DNA of 64,000 nucleotides from positions 124,001-188,000 of the forward strand of contig NC_090143.1 of the NCBI RefSeq assembly GCF_017916325.1, given 5' to 3'. Positions within the stretch are counted from its first letter, which is position 1, and each line of letters starts with the position of its first letter. Below the pieces are notes generated by a model. It saw only the letters and a list, made by a program, of their open reading frames with translations. It was not told the origin of the DNA and searched no databases. The translations under genes were made by a program, and so were the position numbers. The stretch comes from Leishmania martiniquensis (lineage: Eukaryota > Euglenozoa > Kinetoplastea > Trypanosomatida > Trypanosomatidae). Shown one piece after another: positions 47,501 through 56,285 of the stretch.

Positions 47501-50489
47501 TGAGCTACTGGCGGAGCAGGAACTGCCAAGCATCTCGGAGGACTCGAGCTGCGTGCTGGAGCACATCCCTCACGCTGCAGCCGCTGCTGCGGCGAATTTG
47601 GTCGCCCCAACGACAGAGATCGAGGAGCTGCTTAGCTTCCTGCATCGGAACGTCAGCCTCGTTGGTCGACTGCTTCATAAGACCACCACCACGACGGTCG
47701 AGCAAGCGGCTGAGGTCGCAGTATTCCGCGCCCGTGCCGCACGCGCGTTGCTCATCGGCACGACGATGACCGTTGGCGCGCCGGAGTCACCGGCAGCCCC
47801 AGAGGCGGTCCGCGCTGCGTGGGAAGAGCGTACCGCTGAAGACAGGGCGATTCCGGCCGCACCTGCGGCTGCGAACCACGGCGAAACGGAAGCGTCGGCG
47901 GACGCAGAGGAAGCCTCCGCCGAGACGCAGCTGCCCGCCTTGCTTCCCTATCTCCTTCGTACCGCTTCGGGTGTCGACCTCGCTCTGCTGCTCGCCTTCC
48001 ACTACCCCCGTGCCTTCTCTCGCCGCTTCTTGCCCTACGCCCCAGCGTACCTCTTGGACGAAAATGTCGCGCGCGTTATCTTCGCGACAGTGCTGCGGCG
48101 AGACACGCAGGCAGCCAACGTTGTTGTCACACATTTGCTGGCGCACTGGTCTCCGCTGGCGCAGTGGCTGCTGCGCGCAGCGGAGCTCAAAGCAGCGGCA
48201 AAGCTCGAAGGCGGAGAGGCGAGCGCGGAAGGCTCAGCCACGGAAGAGAAGAAGAGCACAACGGCGGCCATGAAGCACGTAGTCTCGGCTATAGGGAGCG
48301 CGATAGACACTGTTCTCGCCGTCCTCTCCCCGGCGCAACGACAAGCTTGCCGTGCCATCAGCGATGCATGCGACTACGTGGACGCCTTCGCTGAGTCCGT
48401 GTGCACCGCTACCGCTCACGAGGATGCCGGGGACGATCCTGCGCTCCCTCGTCTCTGGGGCCCTGACGGCGCGCTTTACCGATCCCTCTTGCGGCTCTAC
48501 GTAAATACTGACGTGTGCGACGGCGCAAGGGTGGCGTCACGTATACTTCTCGGTGGCCGCTCCTCGTCATCGTCGCCGACGTGGACGTCTCTCGCTGCTG
48601 CAAAGGTCTGCCTGACACGGGACCATTACTATTACGGCGTCGTGCTGCTATCCCGGTCGCAAACGGCCCCCGTGCTAAGTCGTGAGACGGCTGCCTTCTG
48701 TGGTGTATTTCTGAAGCTGCTGGAGCTGCAGCACACGCGGTGGCAACAGCAACAGCAGCAGAGCGAGGCAACCGGGAGCGGTGGCAGCACTGCAACGGCG
48801 CCCTCCGTCAGCGAGAAAGAGGCAGAGCAGCTCCTAGACACAGCCTTCAAAGTCATGCGAACAGTCGACGTTTATACGGCCTTGCGTGAAGCGTACTTGG
48901 ATGTGGAGGTCCCCATCACCCGCTTCGAGGCTGTGCTTGCCCGCCTCAGTCCCGCTGAGCCATCCGCGGTACCACAGGCACAAGTGCTGACACTGGACGA
49001 GTGGTATGAGAATAGTGGAAACAGCGGCGTAAGGCGCAACAACAGCAGCGCTGGGAACCCGCTGCGCAAACGTGGCACAGATGCAGTCGCCATCCCCAGT
49101 ATTTTCTATTACCGGCCTCCGTCGCGTCGCAACGCGCGGGGGAATCCACCGCCGCCGCAGCAGCAGCAGGCGTCGAAAGCGACACTGAACGCGCCCAGTG
49201 CCTCGGGCGGGCATGGCCAGGCGAGCATTGCGTCCAGCTGGCGGCAAGAGTGGACGGAGGCCATGCGCACCTACCCGCCGTCTGGGACACCCTTCAGTGC
49301 GCTGCCAGAGGGGTGGACAAGCCAGCTCAGTCGTGAGAATGGTCATTACTGCTTTAAGCCCCCGCTGCCAGGGTCGTCGACAGATGAAGCAACGGCTGCC
49401 GGGACCGCAGCCTCTGCCTCCGCACTGACCTACAAGCATCCCCTCGACGGCAAGGAGCACCTGGTGACGCCGCAAGCCTTTCTGCTGGAGAGGGGAGCCG
49501 TGGATGCCAGCAGCTCGAGCGTTACCCTCGATCAGGTGCGCACCCGCGCGAACGCCATGCACGCTGCAGAGGCCACAGCGATCGGGCTGCCACCGCCGGC
49601 GGAGCTGACTGCCGCGGATGCGGAGGCCTGGGCGTCGGATCAGCGGCGCCGCAATGTGTTCCTCGACATCGCTGTGATGGAGCTGCTGGGCATTACATAC
49701 CGGGCAGCAGGGCGTGCCGGCACCGCCGCCCCTGACACTGCCGCGACGAGTGGCGTGAAGCGCGGCCGTGACACGGGTGCGACGGGACTCACACCGGAGG
49801 AGCTGCAACAGCTGCTCATCAAGGCGATTCCGAACTCGTACCCTGCGGTGGGGGCGCCCTATCCGGCAGTCGGCCGCGGCTGGTCTGTATACCTCAACTC
49901 CGCACGCGGCCAGTACGCCTTCAAAGGAGGGGCCGCAAGCCGCCCGAGCCAACCGCCGCTTTTCGTGCATCCCAAGACGGGGAAGCATTACTTTGTGTCA
50001 CCGCAGGCGTTTGTGCAGCAGCGGCAGGTCAACCTCGAGGTCGTGGCACGTGTTTCCGGGGTCGACAAAAAAGGTGTGGCGTCGTGGATGAGCGATCAGC
50101 GCAACCGGCACACTGCGATCGACGCAGCAGCGGTGAAGCTCATCCCCATCACCTACAGCGACGTGGACAAGGCAATGGAGGAGAACATGGCCGCAGCGAA
50201 AGTCACCGGGGAGACCAACGCGGAGACACCACTCTCGCCCTCGCGCGATCGCGATCGCCAGCAGCAGCCTTTACCCTCATCGCGGCACCGCTCTGAGCGC
50301 GAGGGCCTCGGCAGCAACGGTGGTCGAAGACGCCGACGGCACGAGGATAGCGACAGCGATGCCTCGCACACTGAGGGCAACAATCACGGCGGCGGCGGTG
50401 GCGGCCGCGGGAGCCATCGCCGCCGCCGTGAACGATCACCACGGCGACGCAGCGGAAACGGTGGGGGTGGTGATCGTCGCCGTCGCTAG
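44568..50489 (+). CDS. Large Gln/Pro-rich nuclear-type protein with duplicated C-terminal module and RS-like tail
   Basis: The protein is 1973 aa from ATG 44568 (MYNFHKRADTS); upstream the frame has only a TTG. Residues 1-175 are Gly/Gln/Ala-rich with polyQ. Residues about 185-460 form an ordered domain (VHFVPPRHWREIRFDLP, then ELRFVKKGTELVQMVVTLG) whose beta-strand-rich look could be an RNA-binding-type fold. About 460-950 is Pro/Tyr/Gly/Gln-rich, with more polyQ from CAG runs. About 1000-1500 is helical. Two similar modules follow: W1582 to about 1712 and W1772 to about 1865. Each has GW(T/S), a Y-x-F-K, an HP-x-(T/D)GK then (T/S)PQAF, and W-x-SDQR-x-R...ITY. The tail (about 1925-1973) is Arg/Ser/Asp/Gly-rich (RRRRRERSPRRRSG class), as in splicing-associated proteins. 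A role in pre-mRNA processing is inferred; no named family is recognised. Confidence 0.85.
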   Translation: MYNFHKRADTSVRVGGDAGSGGADRYGANSGRQYERPSAGPQALHEDGDSAAQQQQQYCAEQQGHAHAHGAESGVGPYAEGHSAPVAGSAEAHGGAGQNDSSAYYMGAYSGQGGDAQQQQQQAYGQGVEAHGEEEEDVRMFADYRGPVDGERAERYHRRLQQQKQYDDIPMPPDDADPKEVFAYYRKLIGLVHFVPPRHWREIRFDLPANVAELRLYPQRRERVQDREPIRPSSCIAISLKGMLPENTTPSEYAAQMVQYMFELLDYHKASTAITELRFVKKGTELVQMVVTLGKDTRLAGRVLTELQAAGLRAYYGKPVYEFPPNATFQVVDYRRTLHDGKGILAEDLTFLLEPIRQYNTVDINVIEGYEPGVFYAPVKRPETVYSFLWNYFCSYKFQADLFRRYGVLVTMAQCPHEFLQKGIPYHIQKQQLEEKIRAELQRKGMARREGDGINGGVGAGEDDDDSDDGVNGSADEATGEGPPPAWAANAADEIDIFSPTPRAGRAPHQQQPISSTPLGPVGYGSGGGRAAATPNTVATAITFVDEEGLEDVDALLRQYNALTESAPPAAKQRDAAAKGRKAKVETAAESAAHVGGDGVGEAESGAPTDTNPQGEAYILPPPPPPPPLVVEGPGWGGVEGGYGSEPFAAPPGYAPEPGPHGYPSPPQYYPPAIPYGGCQRGVPTPRADPYPSVAQRSSSSYAAPPYAPRDSNVYGSATGALTTTATSPGGASSAYPLLVDEADDEGVTPQTLVPSSREQQASDLTAGDGGGGQADFDRLQQQQQLQLPPHSQETAPALHEKDMLLSWSMDEGLASSAGPGCAAIMGFSVPPPHGYQHSRGNVVRQDDDAEGSAMLGYGLNWCVFGDSQQQQQQLNIYETGAIAGGVLGDCIPTQPSYYPGSDLGSYPQPSLHPSAPWGYADSSSGAPMMYSEPMPMPPHVREAAEIVADLEERIQAAFPATWAAASDPSAQPFLLDDELLAEQELPSISEDSSCVLEHIPHAAAAAAANLVAPTTEIEELLSFLHRNVSLVGRLLHKTTTTTVEQAAEVAVFRARAARALLIGTTMTVGAPESPAAPEAVRAAWEERTAEDRAIPAAPAAANHGETEASADAEEASAETQLPALLPYLLRTASGVDLALLLAFHYPRAFSRRFLPYAPAYLLDENVARVIFATVLRRDTQAANVVVTHLLAHWSPLAQWLLRAAELKAAAKLEGGEASAEGSATEEKKSTTAAMKHVVSAIGSAIDTVLAVLSPAQRQACRAISDACDYVDAFAESVCTATAHEDAGDDPALPRLWGPDGALYRSLLRLYVNTDVCDGARVASRILLGGRSSSSSPTWTSLAAAKVCLTRDHYYYGVVLLSRSQTAPVLSRETAAFCGVFLKLLELQHTRWQQQQQQSEATGSGGSTATAPSVSEKEAEQLLDTAFKVMRTVDVYTALREAYLDVEVPITRFEAVLARLSPAEPSAVPQAQVLTLDEWYENSGNSGVRRNNSSAGNPLRKRGTDAVAIPSIFYYRPPSRRNARGNPPPPQQQQASKATLNAPSASGGHGQASIASSWRQEWTEAMRTYPPSGTPFSALPEGWTSQLSRENGHYCFKPPLPGSSTDEATAAGTAASASALTYKHPLDGKEHLVTPQAFLLERGAVDASSSSVTLDQVRTRANAMHAAEATAIGLPPPAELTAADAEAWASDQRRRNVFLDIAVMELLGITYRAAGRAGTAAPDTAATSGVKRGRDTGATGLTPEELQQLLIKAIPNSYPAVGAPYPAVGRGWSVYLNSARGQYAFKGGAASRPSQPPLFVHPKTGKHYFVSPQAFVQQRQVNLEVVARVSGVDKKGVASWMSDQRNRHTAIDAAAVKLIPITYSDVDKAMEENMAAAKVTGETNAETPLSPSRDRDRQQQPLPSSRHRSEREGLGSNGGRRRRRHEDSDSDASHTEGNNHGGGGGGRGSHRRRRERSPRRRSGNGGGGDRRRR
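44724..44738 (+). repeat. (CAG)5 polyglutamine-coding microsatellite
   Basis: Five pure CAG codons in the N-terminal region of the 1973-aa protein. Similar runs lie at 46908-46919 and 47172-47186 in the same gene. Confidence 0.9.
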
Positions 50490-52000
50490 GGCCACGCTAA
50501 AGAAGACCGGATGCTCATCTGCTTGCAGCGCGACAAGACGCGTCCTGCAGCGAGTCGCTCAGGGAGACAGAGCCGTGAAACGGTGAGCGCCCGTGAGAGA
50601 GGGGCATACAAGAGGCCATGTGAAACGCAGCGTCTGGTGCTTCAGGAGGACGGATGGAGGAGGAGGGGGGGAAGGGAAGGGGAAGGAGGAGCCTTTGCGC
50701 GGATCATTGGCAAAAGGGCGAGCGAGCGCAGCGACACGCGCCCTTCTTTCTCCTGTTGTATGCCAGTCCCCTCTGCTTTCTGGCGTCGAGGGGCGCCAAC
50801 GCGGGCGCGCCTTATTTGGACGTTTGGGCTGGTCATCTGTAACCGCCTGTGATGGAGGACGGCTGAGATGTTTGTGTTGATGGCCTCTTGAAAGTTGTAA
50901 AGAAGCGGGCATCAAAGGAAGCTGGGAGAGGGGAAGGGGGGGCAGCGCGGCGGCGTCCGTGTGACCAGGAGAGTGAAAGGGATCGTGTCTGCCACCTCGT
51001 CGACACCCTTCCCCTCTCCTTGGAAGGATATTGCGACATAGCGGCGGCTCAGCACCGTCATGCCGGCAACGGGCTGGCGGCATGCGTGGCCGTGAGGAGT
51101 TTACGCAAAGGGTTTTCGGATAAAGGGGAAGAGAGGGGATAGACACGGGCACACCACACCGGGAAGGAAGAGGAGGAGGAGGGGGGCGATTAAGGCGCCC
51201 ACCACCACCACCACCAGTCGCGACGAGCGGGCCGCGCGCGAACCCCGCGCAGCCCTGCTGCATAGAATTTGCCGCCCGTCTCTCTCTTCCCCTCTGTGTA
51301 TGTGTGTGTGTGTGTTTTGGTGCTGACAGCAATGCTTCGGAGGTGTTGCCGCGGTGGTGTGTGCACGACAGCATGGAGTAATTCGGAGGATGACCTCTGC
51401 TGTCACCTCTCCCCCTCCTCCACACACACACACACGCGCGTACATACACATCAACCGTCACGGGGACGATATAACCAGTAAGAGTGCTGCAGCCACACCA
51501 ACAAACGCGCATGACTACTTGAGACATATTGAGAAGCTCACTTGAGTAGGCGCCAGCCGATCTCGTGTGGCCTCGCTCGTCCGCAAACCACGCCTCCAGC
51601 AGTTTGCTTTGATGTCCCTGCCGCTCTCGCGCGCGCGTGCGCTCTCTCTCTCCCTTTCACCGCTCCCTCCCCCCTCCCCTTCTGTCAGTGGCGTCTGCGC
51701 AAGCGCACCACCGACATTTTCAGCAGCCCTGTGTGTCTCCTCTTTGGCGCCTCTCTCCGGCCTTTGTTGACGTTTCCTTTTTGCTTCTTTTCTACGGCAC
51801 ACACACACACACGGGCGCGCACTTTGCGTGGTGTCGGGAGCCGTGTGGCAGTCGTGGTAGCGGCTGTTGCTCTGCCTCCGGTAGCAGAGGCAAAGGCACA
51901 CACGCGCCTTCTCCCTCTCACCTCCCTCGCCCGCTCTGTCACTCTCCTCCACAACCGCCAAGCAGCAGCGGATGGCAGGTGCGCTTGTCTGATGTTCGAC
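50490..52000 (+). other. Intergenic spacer
   Basis: Mixed G-rich then C/T-rich sequence with (TG)n at 51299-51314 and CA runs (51421-51434, 51799-51811), plus a CCACCACCACCACC run (51200-51213). An earlier possible acceptor is at 51687-51688. A 322-codon minus-strand frame here is low complexity and not accepted. Confidence 0.55.
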
Positions 52001-52050
52001 CCTCTTTTCCGGCATCCTTATTCTCCGACTCCCTTTGCGCCGCTGCGCAG
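52001..52050 (+). promoter_or_regulatory. Predicted trans-splice acceptor for the 921-aa gene
   Basis: CT-rich sequence ending GCGCCGCTGCGCAG, AG at 52049-52050. The 47-nt leader has no ATG before 52098. Confidence 0.45.
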
Positions 52051-52097
52051 TATTTCATTCACCATCACCACCACCAGGCAGCCGTCCCTCCGCCACC

Positions 52098-54863
52098 ATG
52101 TCCGGCCCATCGAAGCTGAGATGGGCGCTCTATGAAGGCGTCTATCAGCCCGCGCTGCACATTCCAGCGGAGGAGATCACCGAAGCTGATCTGCCGGCTG
52201 GCTACTCAGCTGTGTACCTGCTCGGCCTCGACAGCACTGTCGTCGTTCTCGATTCGGACCTCAGTCCCTACAACCCTCAAGATACGGCGAAGGCATCGCA
52301 TCCGGCGGCCGCGCTCGGTGTGGCGACGGCGCAGCAGATTCTCGACGGCTTTCAAGCCAGCGAGGATGACGGCGCCGCCGGCACTCGGCAAGCGCAGCAG
52401 TGGCAGCAAGACAACGAGGCGGAGGGGCCCTCGAGCACCTTCCTGCTCGAGGATGAAGATAATGCTGACGATCGTCCTCTCGATCGCAGGAGTAGCAGCC
52501 GTCGCCGCCATGAAGAGAAGCAGCGAAAGAAAGAGGCCAAGGCGATGATCAAGCGTGAGCGCGACGAAATCACGTTCGTTTCGACGGTGTTCGGCCATGA
52601 CGACGACGATAGCGACAGCGACGACGCGGAGGGCGACCATCATAACAGCGACAGCGACGACGGTGACGATGATGTTCGCCGGGCAGCGTCCATTGAGAAG
52701 AGGCACAGGCCGGAGCGCGGCCGCGGCTCGACCACCGGGGGTAATGCCGGCTCAGTGAGCGGGAAGAAGTTGAAGAAGGTGCGCGACGGCGGCGCGTGGA
52801 CGGCGCTGGAGGCGGAGCTCTTCTCCGACGAGGAGGCCGAAGACGAGGATGGCGAAGGCGATTTAGCTGGCGGCGGAGCCGCCAGCGGTACTCGGGGCCA
52901 CCAGCGCGGTCTCCGCAGTGGAGGCCGAATGGGTCAGGCGCTGTCAGCACTGAATGCCAGCCGAACGGCGCCGGACATTCCAGGGCTCTCAGCATCGTGC
53001 CCGTACGCATATCCGTTCCTCATGGAGATCGATTACGAGTACCGGCAGCTGGCGCAGGAGGCAGCGAACGGGGGGCTGCTGCTCACGAAGGAAGAGGGAG
53101 ACGTCGTGCGGGGCATCGACGCGGAGTTGCGCTCCAAGGCAGCAGAGCGGGTGTACCTGCGGTCGGTGCTGGAGCAGCGGCTTCAGCAGCAGGAGCAGCA
53201 GGGGGAAGGGGAGGCGGCGAAGGCGGCGAGGAGTGAGGTGGATGCGCTGGCCGAGGCGATCGAGAAGCTGGACGCGCCGCTGAGCGTGGCCAGTGCGGTG
53301 CGTAGGCTTGTGTCCAAGCAAGTGGCCCCATTGACCGCTGCATTTGACCGCTATGCCGCAGTGCGAGCGCGGCGCGCGGTGCAGCGGCGCACCCGCACCT
53401 TCCAGGATACGTCGGTTCTTCTACTGCTGGAGCAGCTGCGCGCTGCAGCGGCGACACCGCGCGAGGACGGTACGGAGGTGATGCGCGCATACGTTCAGCA
53501 GCGTCGCCGTCACGAAGAGATGAGGCTAAACATGCGCGGCCTCAGCAAGACCGGCTTCTACGCCGTGCCAAAGCCGATGGAGAAGTGGAAACGCGGGCGG
53601 GACATGATGCTACTCCTGAACGCCGGTGCCGAGGCGCAGAAGGTGCGGCCGACCTCCTATATCTCGCAGGCCTACTCGACCATGCGGGAGCGCATGCGGG
53701 ACCACGCAGAGAAATGCTTTGAGCGTATTCCTGTAGCTGCTCGCGACGGCGCTTCTTTCCTCGACCCGAACAGTTTCGCAGGCACCAGCACGGCATTCCT
53801 GTCGGCGTCCTCCTCCACACCCTTTGCGCTGCCTGTGATGGAACACCAGCAGCAGACTCGCCTGAACGCCTCGAACGCAGTGCAACGGCGCGAGGCCTTC
53901 TTTCAGTTTCACTGCCTCCGCTGTGACACGGAGGCACCTGTGACGCTGGAAACGGTGCCGCTGAATGCCAGCTTTGCCGCGGGCAGCACGCTAGCGCCAG
54001 AAGTGCTGGAGTCTGTCGGCGAAGCTGCTGGCCCGGGCAGCCGCGCGGCCTCTGTCGGCCGCGGGGGCGACGAGCCTTCCCTTCTGACAGAAGACGGGGC
54101 CTCTCTCTCATACTCCGCACACAGCGTGGCACCCAGCTCCTACCCGTATCTATTCGACCACGAGCCGCGCGCGCGCCGTGCGCAACATCGTCGAGGCAGT
54201 CGCGGAAGCGTGAGTGGGCTCTCGTCGGATGTGGAGGGGATATCCGCGAACACGTCACGGGCGACGTCGTTGGCCTCCGCCTACAGCGAAGAGGGCGAGG
54301 GCAACAAAGCCAGTGAGCACCGCCGCCGCGGTCGCTTCTCTGGGAAGCGCGGCGCGACGGCGGCAGCGATGCCGAATGGCGCCGCAGCCACCACAACCGC
54401 GGACTGGCGCTCGCACGCGAAGCGCAGCATCATGGAGCAGCTGACCCTCTACCGCCGCGGTAAGCACGGTAAGCCGGCGGTGCTGAACGACGAGCAATGC
54501 CGCGAGATGGGCCGGCTGCTCCTGGATCGCGCCATGCGTGCGGAGGCGGAGCGGCAGGGGCTGTCGCTGGCGGTTCAGTCGAACAACAGTGCGGTCCGCT
54601 TCACGAAGGTAACGGAGCAACGGCTCAAGAAAAGCGTCGACCACTACTTGGAGAGGCAGATGCAGCAAGGCACTTTATTCTCTACTGCGGGACGCAAAGC
54701 AGCGAGTGTACGCGGCGCGTCCGCGGTAGGCGTCCTCGGCGACGGCGCTGTGCGGCAGCCCGGCGTCTTGGACATAGACGACAGCGGCGTGGTACAGCCA
54801 CACGACACAGCCGCCGAGGCGCGCCAGCGTGCTGTGGCTGACACGCCCATCTACGAGGATTAG
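52098..54863 (+). CDS. Acidic, probably nuclear protein with possible PWWP-like N-terminus
   Basis: The protein is 921 aa from ATG 52098 in the context CGCCACCATG. The N-terminal about 55 residues (LRWALYEGVYQPALHI, then GYSAVYLLGLDSTVVVLDSD and a closing PY) follow the layout of a PWWP/Tudor-type beta-barrel: an aromatic start, PA, a strand ending in a Gly-Leu-Asp turn, and a final PY/PF. The PWWP motif itself is not intact, so this is tentative. Residues about 155-260 are strongly charged (KKEAKAMIKRER, then DDDDSDSDD and EGDHHNSDSDDGDDD), typical of chromatin or RNA-polymerase-associated proteins. About 300-560 is helical; FHCLRCD (about 608-614) has one CxxC pair without a visible partner. 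About 650-790 is Ser/Arg-rich, and a helical C-terminal region (about 780-850) precedes an acidic end. A chromatin or transcription role is inferred from composition only. Confidence 0.82.
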   Translation: MSGPSKLRWALYEGVYQPALHIPAEEITEADLPAGYSAVYLLGLDSTVVVLDSDLSPYNPQDTAKASHPAAALGVATAQQILDGFQASEDDGAAGTRQAQQWQQDNEAEGPSSTFLLEDEDNADDRPLDRRSSSRRRHEEKQRKKEAKAMIKRERDEITFVSTVFGHDDDDSDSDDAEGDHHNSDSDDGDDDVRRAASIEKRHRPERGRGSTTGGNAGSVSGKKLKKVRDGGAWTALEAELFSDEEAEDEDGEGDLAGGGAASGTRGHQRGLRSGGRMGQALSALNASRTAPDIPGLSASCPYAYPFLMEIDYEYRQLAQEAANGGLLLTKEEGDVVRGIDAELRSKAAERVYLRSVLEQRLQQQEQQGEGEAAKAARSEVDALAEAIEKLDAPLSVASAVRRLVSKQVAPLTAAFDRYAAVRARRAVQRRTRTFQDTSVLLLLEQLRAAAATPREDGTEVMRAYVQQRRRHEEMRLNMRGLSKTGFYAVPKPMEKWKRGRDMMLLLNAGAEAQKVRPTSYISQAYSTMRERMRDHAEKCFERIPVAARDGASFLDPNSFAGTSTAFLSASSSTPFALPVMEHQQQTRLNASNAVQRREAFFQFHCLRCDTEAPVTLETVPLNASFAAGSTLAPEVLESVGEAAGPGSRAASVGRGGDEPSLLTEDGASLSYSAHSVAPSSYPYLFDHEPRARRAQHRRGSRGSVSGLSSDVEGISANTSRATSLASAYSEEGEGNKASEHRRRGRFSGKRGATAAAMPNGAAATTTADWRSHAKRSIMEQLTLYRRGKHGKPAVLNDEQCREMGRLLLDRAMRAEAERQGLSLAVQSNNSAVRFTKVTEQRLKKSVDHYLERQMQQGTLFSTAGRKAASVRGASAVGVLGDGAVRQPGVLDIDDSGVVQPHDTAAEARQRAVADTPIYED

Positions 54864-56228
54864 TATCGAACCACCTGAAGGTGCCCCTGCGACCTTCTCT
54901 AAGAGTCATAGGCCGTATGAAGTCATGCCTGGCCAGGGATGCCGTGCGCACTTGTCCTTGGGGCGAGCGAGCCCGGTCTGCGATGGTGGTCGCTGTTGTC
55001 GGTGCTGTTGTGGCTGCGGGTACGTGTGGGTGCTGACACCCATAGCGTCTTCCTCCTTCCACCTGTCTCTCCCGCTTTGTATATACACACACGTATACAT
55101 ACATATATATATGTATGTATACGTGTGTGTGCATGTGTCTGTGTGTGTCTGTGTGTCTCGTAACATAAGCAAAGGGGGGCAAGGCAACACTCTCCAACAG
55201 AGATGGCGTTCGTCGCTCCACCTCAGCCTCCCTTCCTTTCGCTCAGCTGCCGGCCGAGCATTCGGGGGGCACCGTGAACGGGAGGGGTTGAGCGGAACCC
55301 TCAGTGCGCGCGCGGGGGGGGCATCATGGCGGCGAAGGGCTTCGGGAAGAGCAAGTGGAGGAGGGCCACTCTTTGGCAGGCCGCCCCTTCACCACCGCAC
55401 TTCTCAGAGCGTCGGGCAGAGAAAGGGGCGGAGGGGAGGCAAAGCAAGAGGACTGCCGCGTTGGCGGTGTGGCCAAAAAGGCTGCATGCGCCCCACCTGA
55501 CTCGGCGCCGCGGGTCGCTGGCGCATCTTTTATGCATCATCTCTTGGGACTTGGCGCACCACATCCCTGCTCTTCCAGGCGTGCTTACTCACCTGCACGC
55601 ATAGCTCCACACTGGCAGGCAATCGCGCGCGCGCACACACGCACACCGACACATCCACATGCCCACCCTTCTACTGTGCATCACTCCTCCTCGTCCTCCT
55701 TCTTTCCCTCCCTGTGTACCTGTCTCGCGCCCTCCCGCCATCGGGCGCGTGTTGAGCTGCAGCTGTGCCATACAGCCGGCGGCTTGTTTGTATCGCTGCT
55801 GCTAACTGTGTGTGTGTGTTTGCCTCTGTGTGGGTTAAGGAGTGTGTACGAGCGGCGTCGCAAGTGGTGCCGCACTTCCGCCCTTTTTGTTTGTTGTTGT
55901 TGTTTCCGTTCGCTGCTGTGGCTTAAATCGCATAATCTTTGCACACTTACACACACACGCACACACGGGCGGTTCTCCGAGAAGAACGCGCGCTTTTGAA
56001 GGGGTTCATGTTGGCGTGGGTGTGCACCTCCCTCTTTCTCTCCCCCTCAACCCCCCCCCTCTTCCCTCTGTCTGTCTGTCTCTGCGTGTCTGTGTGTGTG
56101 CGTGTGTTGTAGCCGTCGCTTCTTAAGTAAACAGGCCATCTTCCCCCCTCTCCCCACCCCCCATCACACACCCTTCATCACTGCCTCATCTTCCTTTTTC
56201 GTTCACTGAAGCCACCACCACCACCACC
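54864..56228 (+). other. Intergenic spacer with palindrome and microsatellites
   Basis: Contains the 46-bp palindrome listed separately, a TG-rich run continuing to 55160, CA runs (55632-55638, 55948-55959) and pyrimidine-rich sequence up to the next gene. No supported gene. Confidence 0.55.
55085..55130. repeat. Perfect 46-bp palindrome of CA/TA/TG units
   Basis: Centred between 55107 and 55108, all 23 base pairs match (left half ACACACACGTATACATACAT...; right half its exact complement). Alternating purine-pyrimidine throughout, with no loop. Pairing ends at 55084/55131. Confidence 0.95.
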
Positions 56229-56261
56229 CTCTCTCCGCTCACGTCCTCCTTCGCTGCTCAG
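56229..56261 (+). promoter_or_regulatory. Predicted trans-splice acceptor for the 2427-aa gene
   Basis: CTCTCTCCGCTCACGTCCTC and following CT-rich bases end in TGCTCAG, AG at 56260-56261, after a longer C/T-rich stretch from about 56140. The leader is only 24 nt and has no ATG before 56286. Confidence 0.55.
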
Positions 56262-56285
56262 CCGTCGGCGTGCATACTGACCACG

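Noticed and set aside
51200..51213. CCACCA-type repeats and CA/TG runs as CRISPR-like or satellite arrays
   Set aside because: They are short simple repeats without unique spacers and are common in this kind of genome.
50559..51527. 322-codon minus-strand frame
   Set aside because: It contains His/Thr and Pro runs from microsatellites (CA, CCACCA) and lies opposite the transcription direction without any coding-like core.
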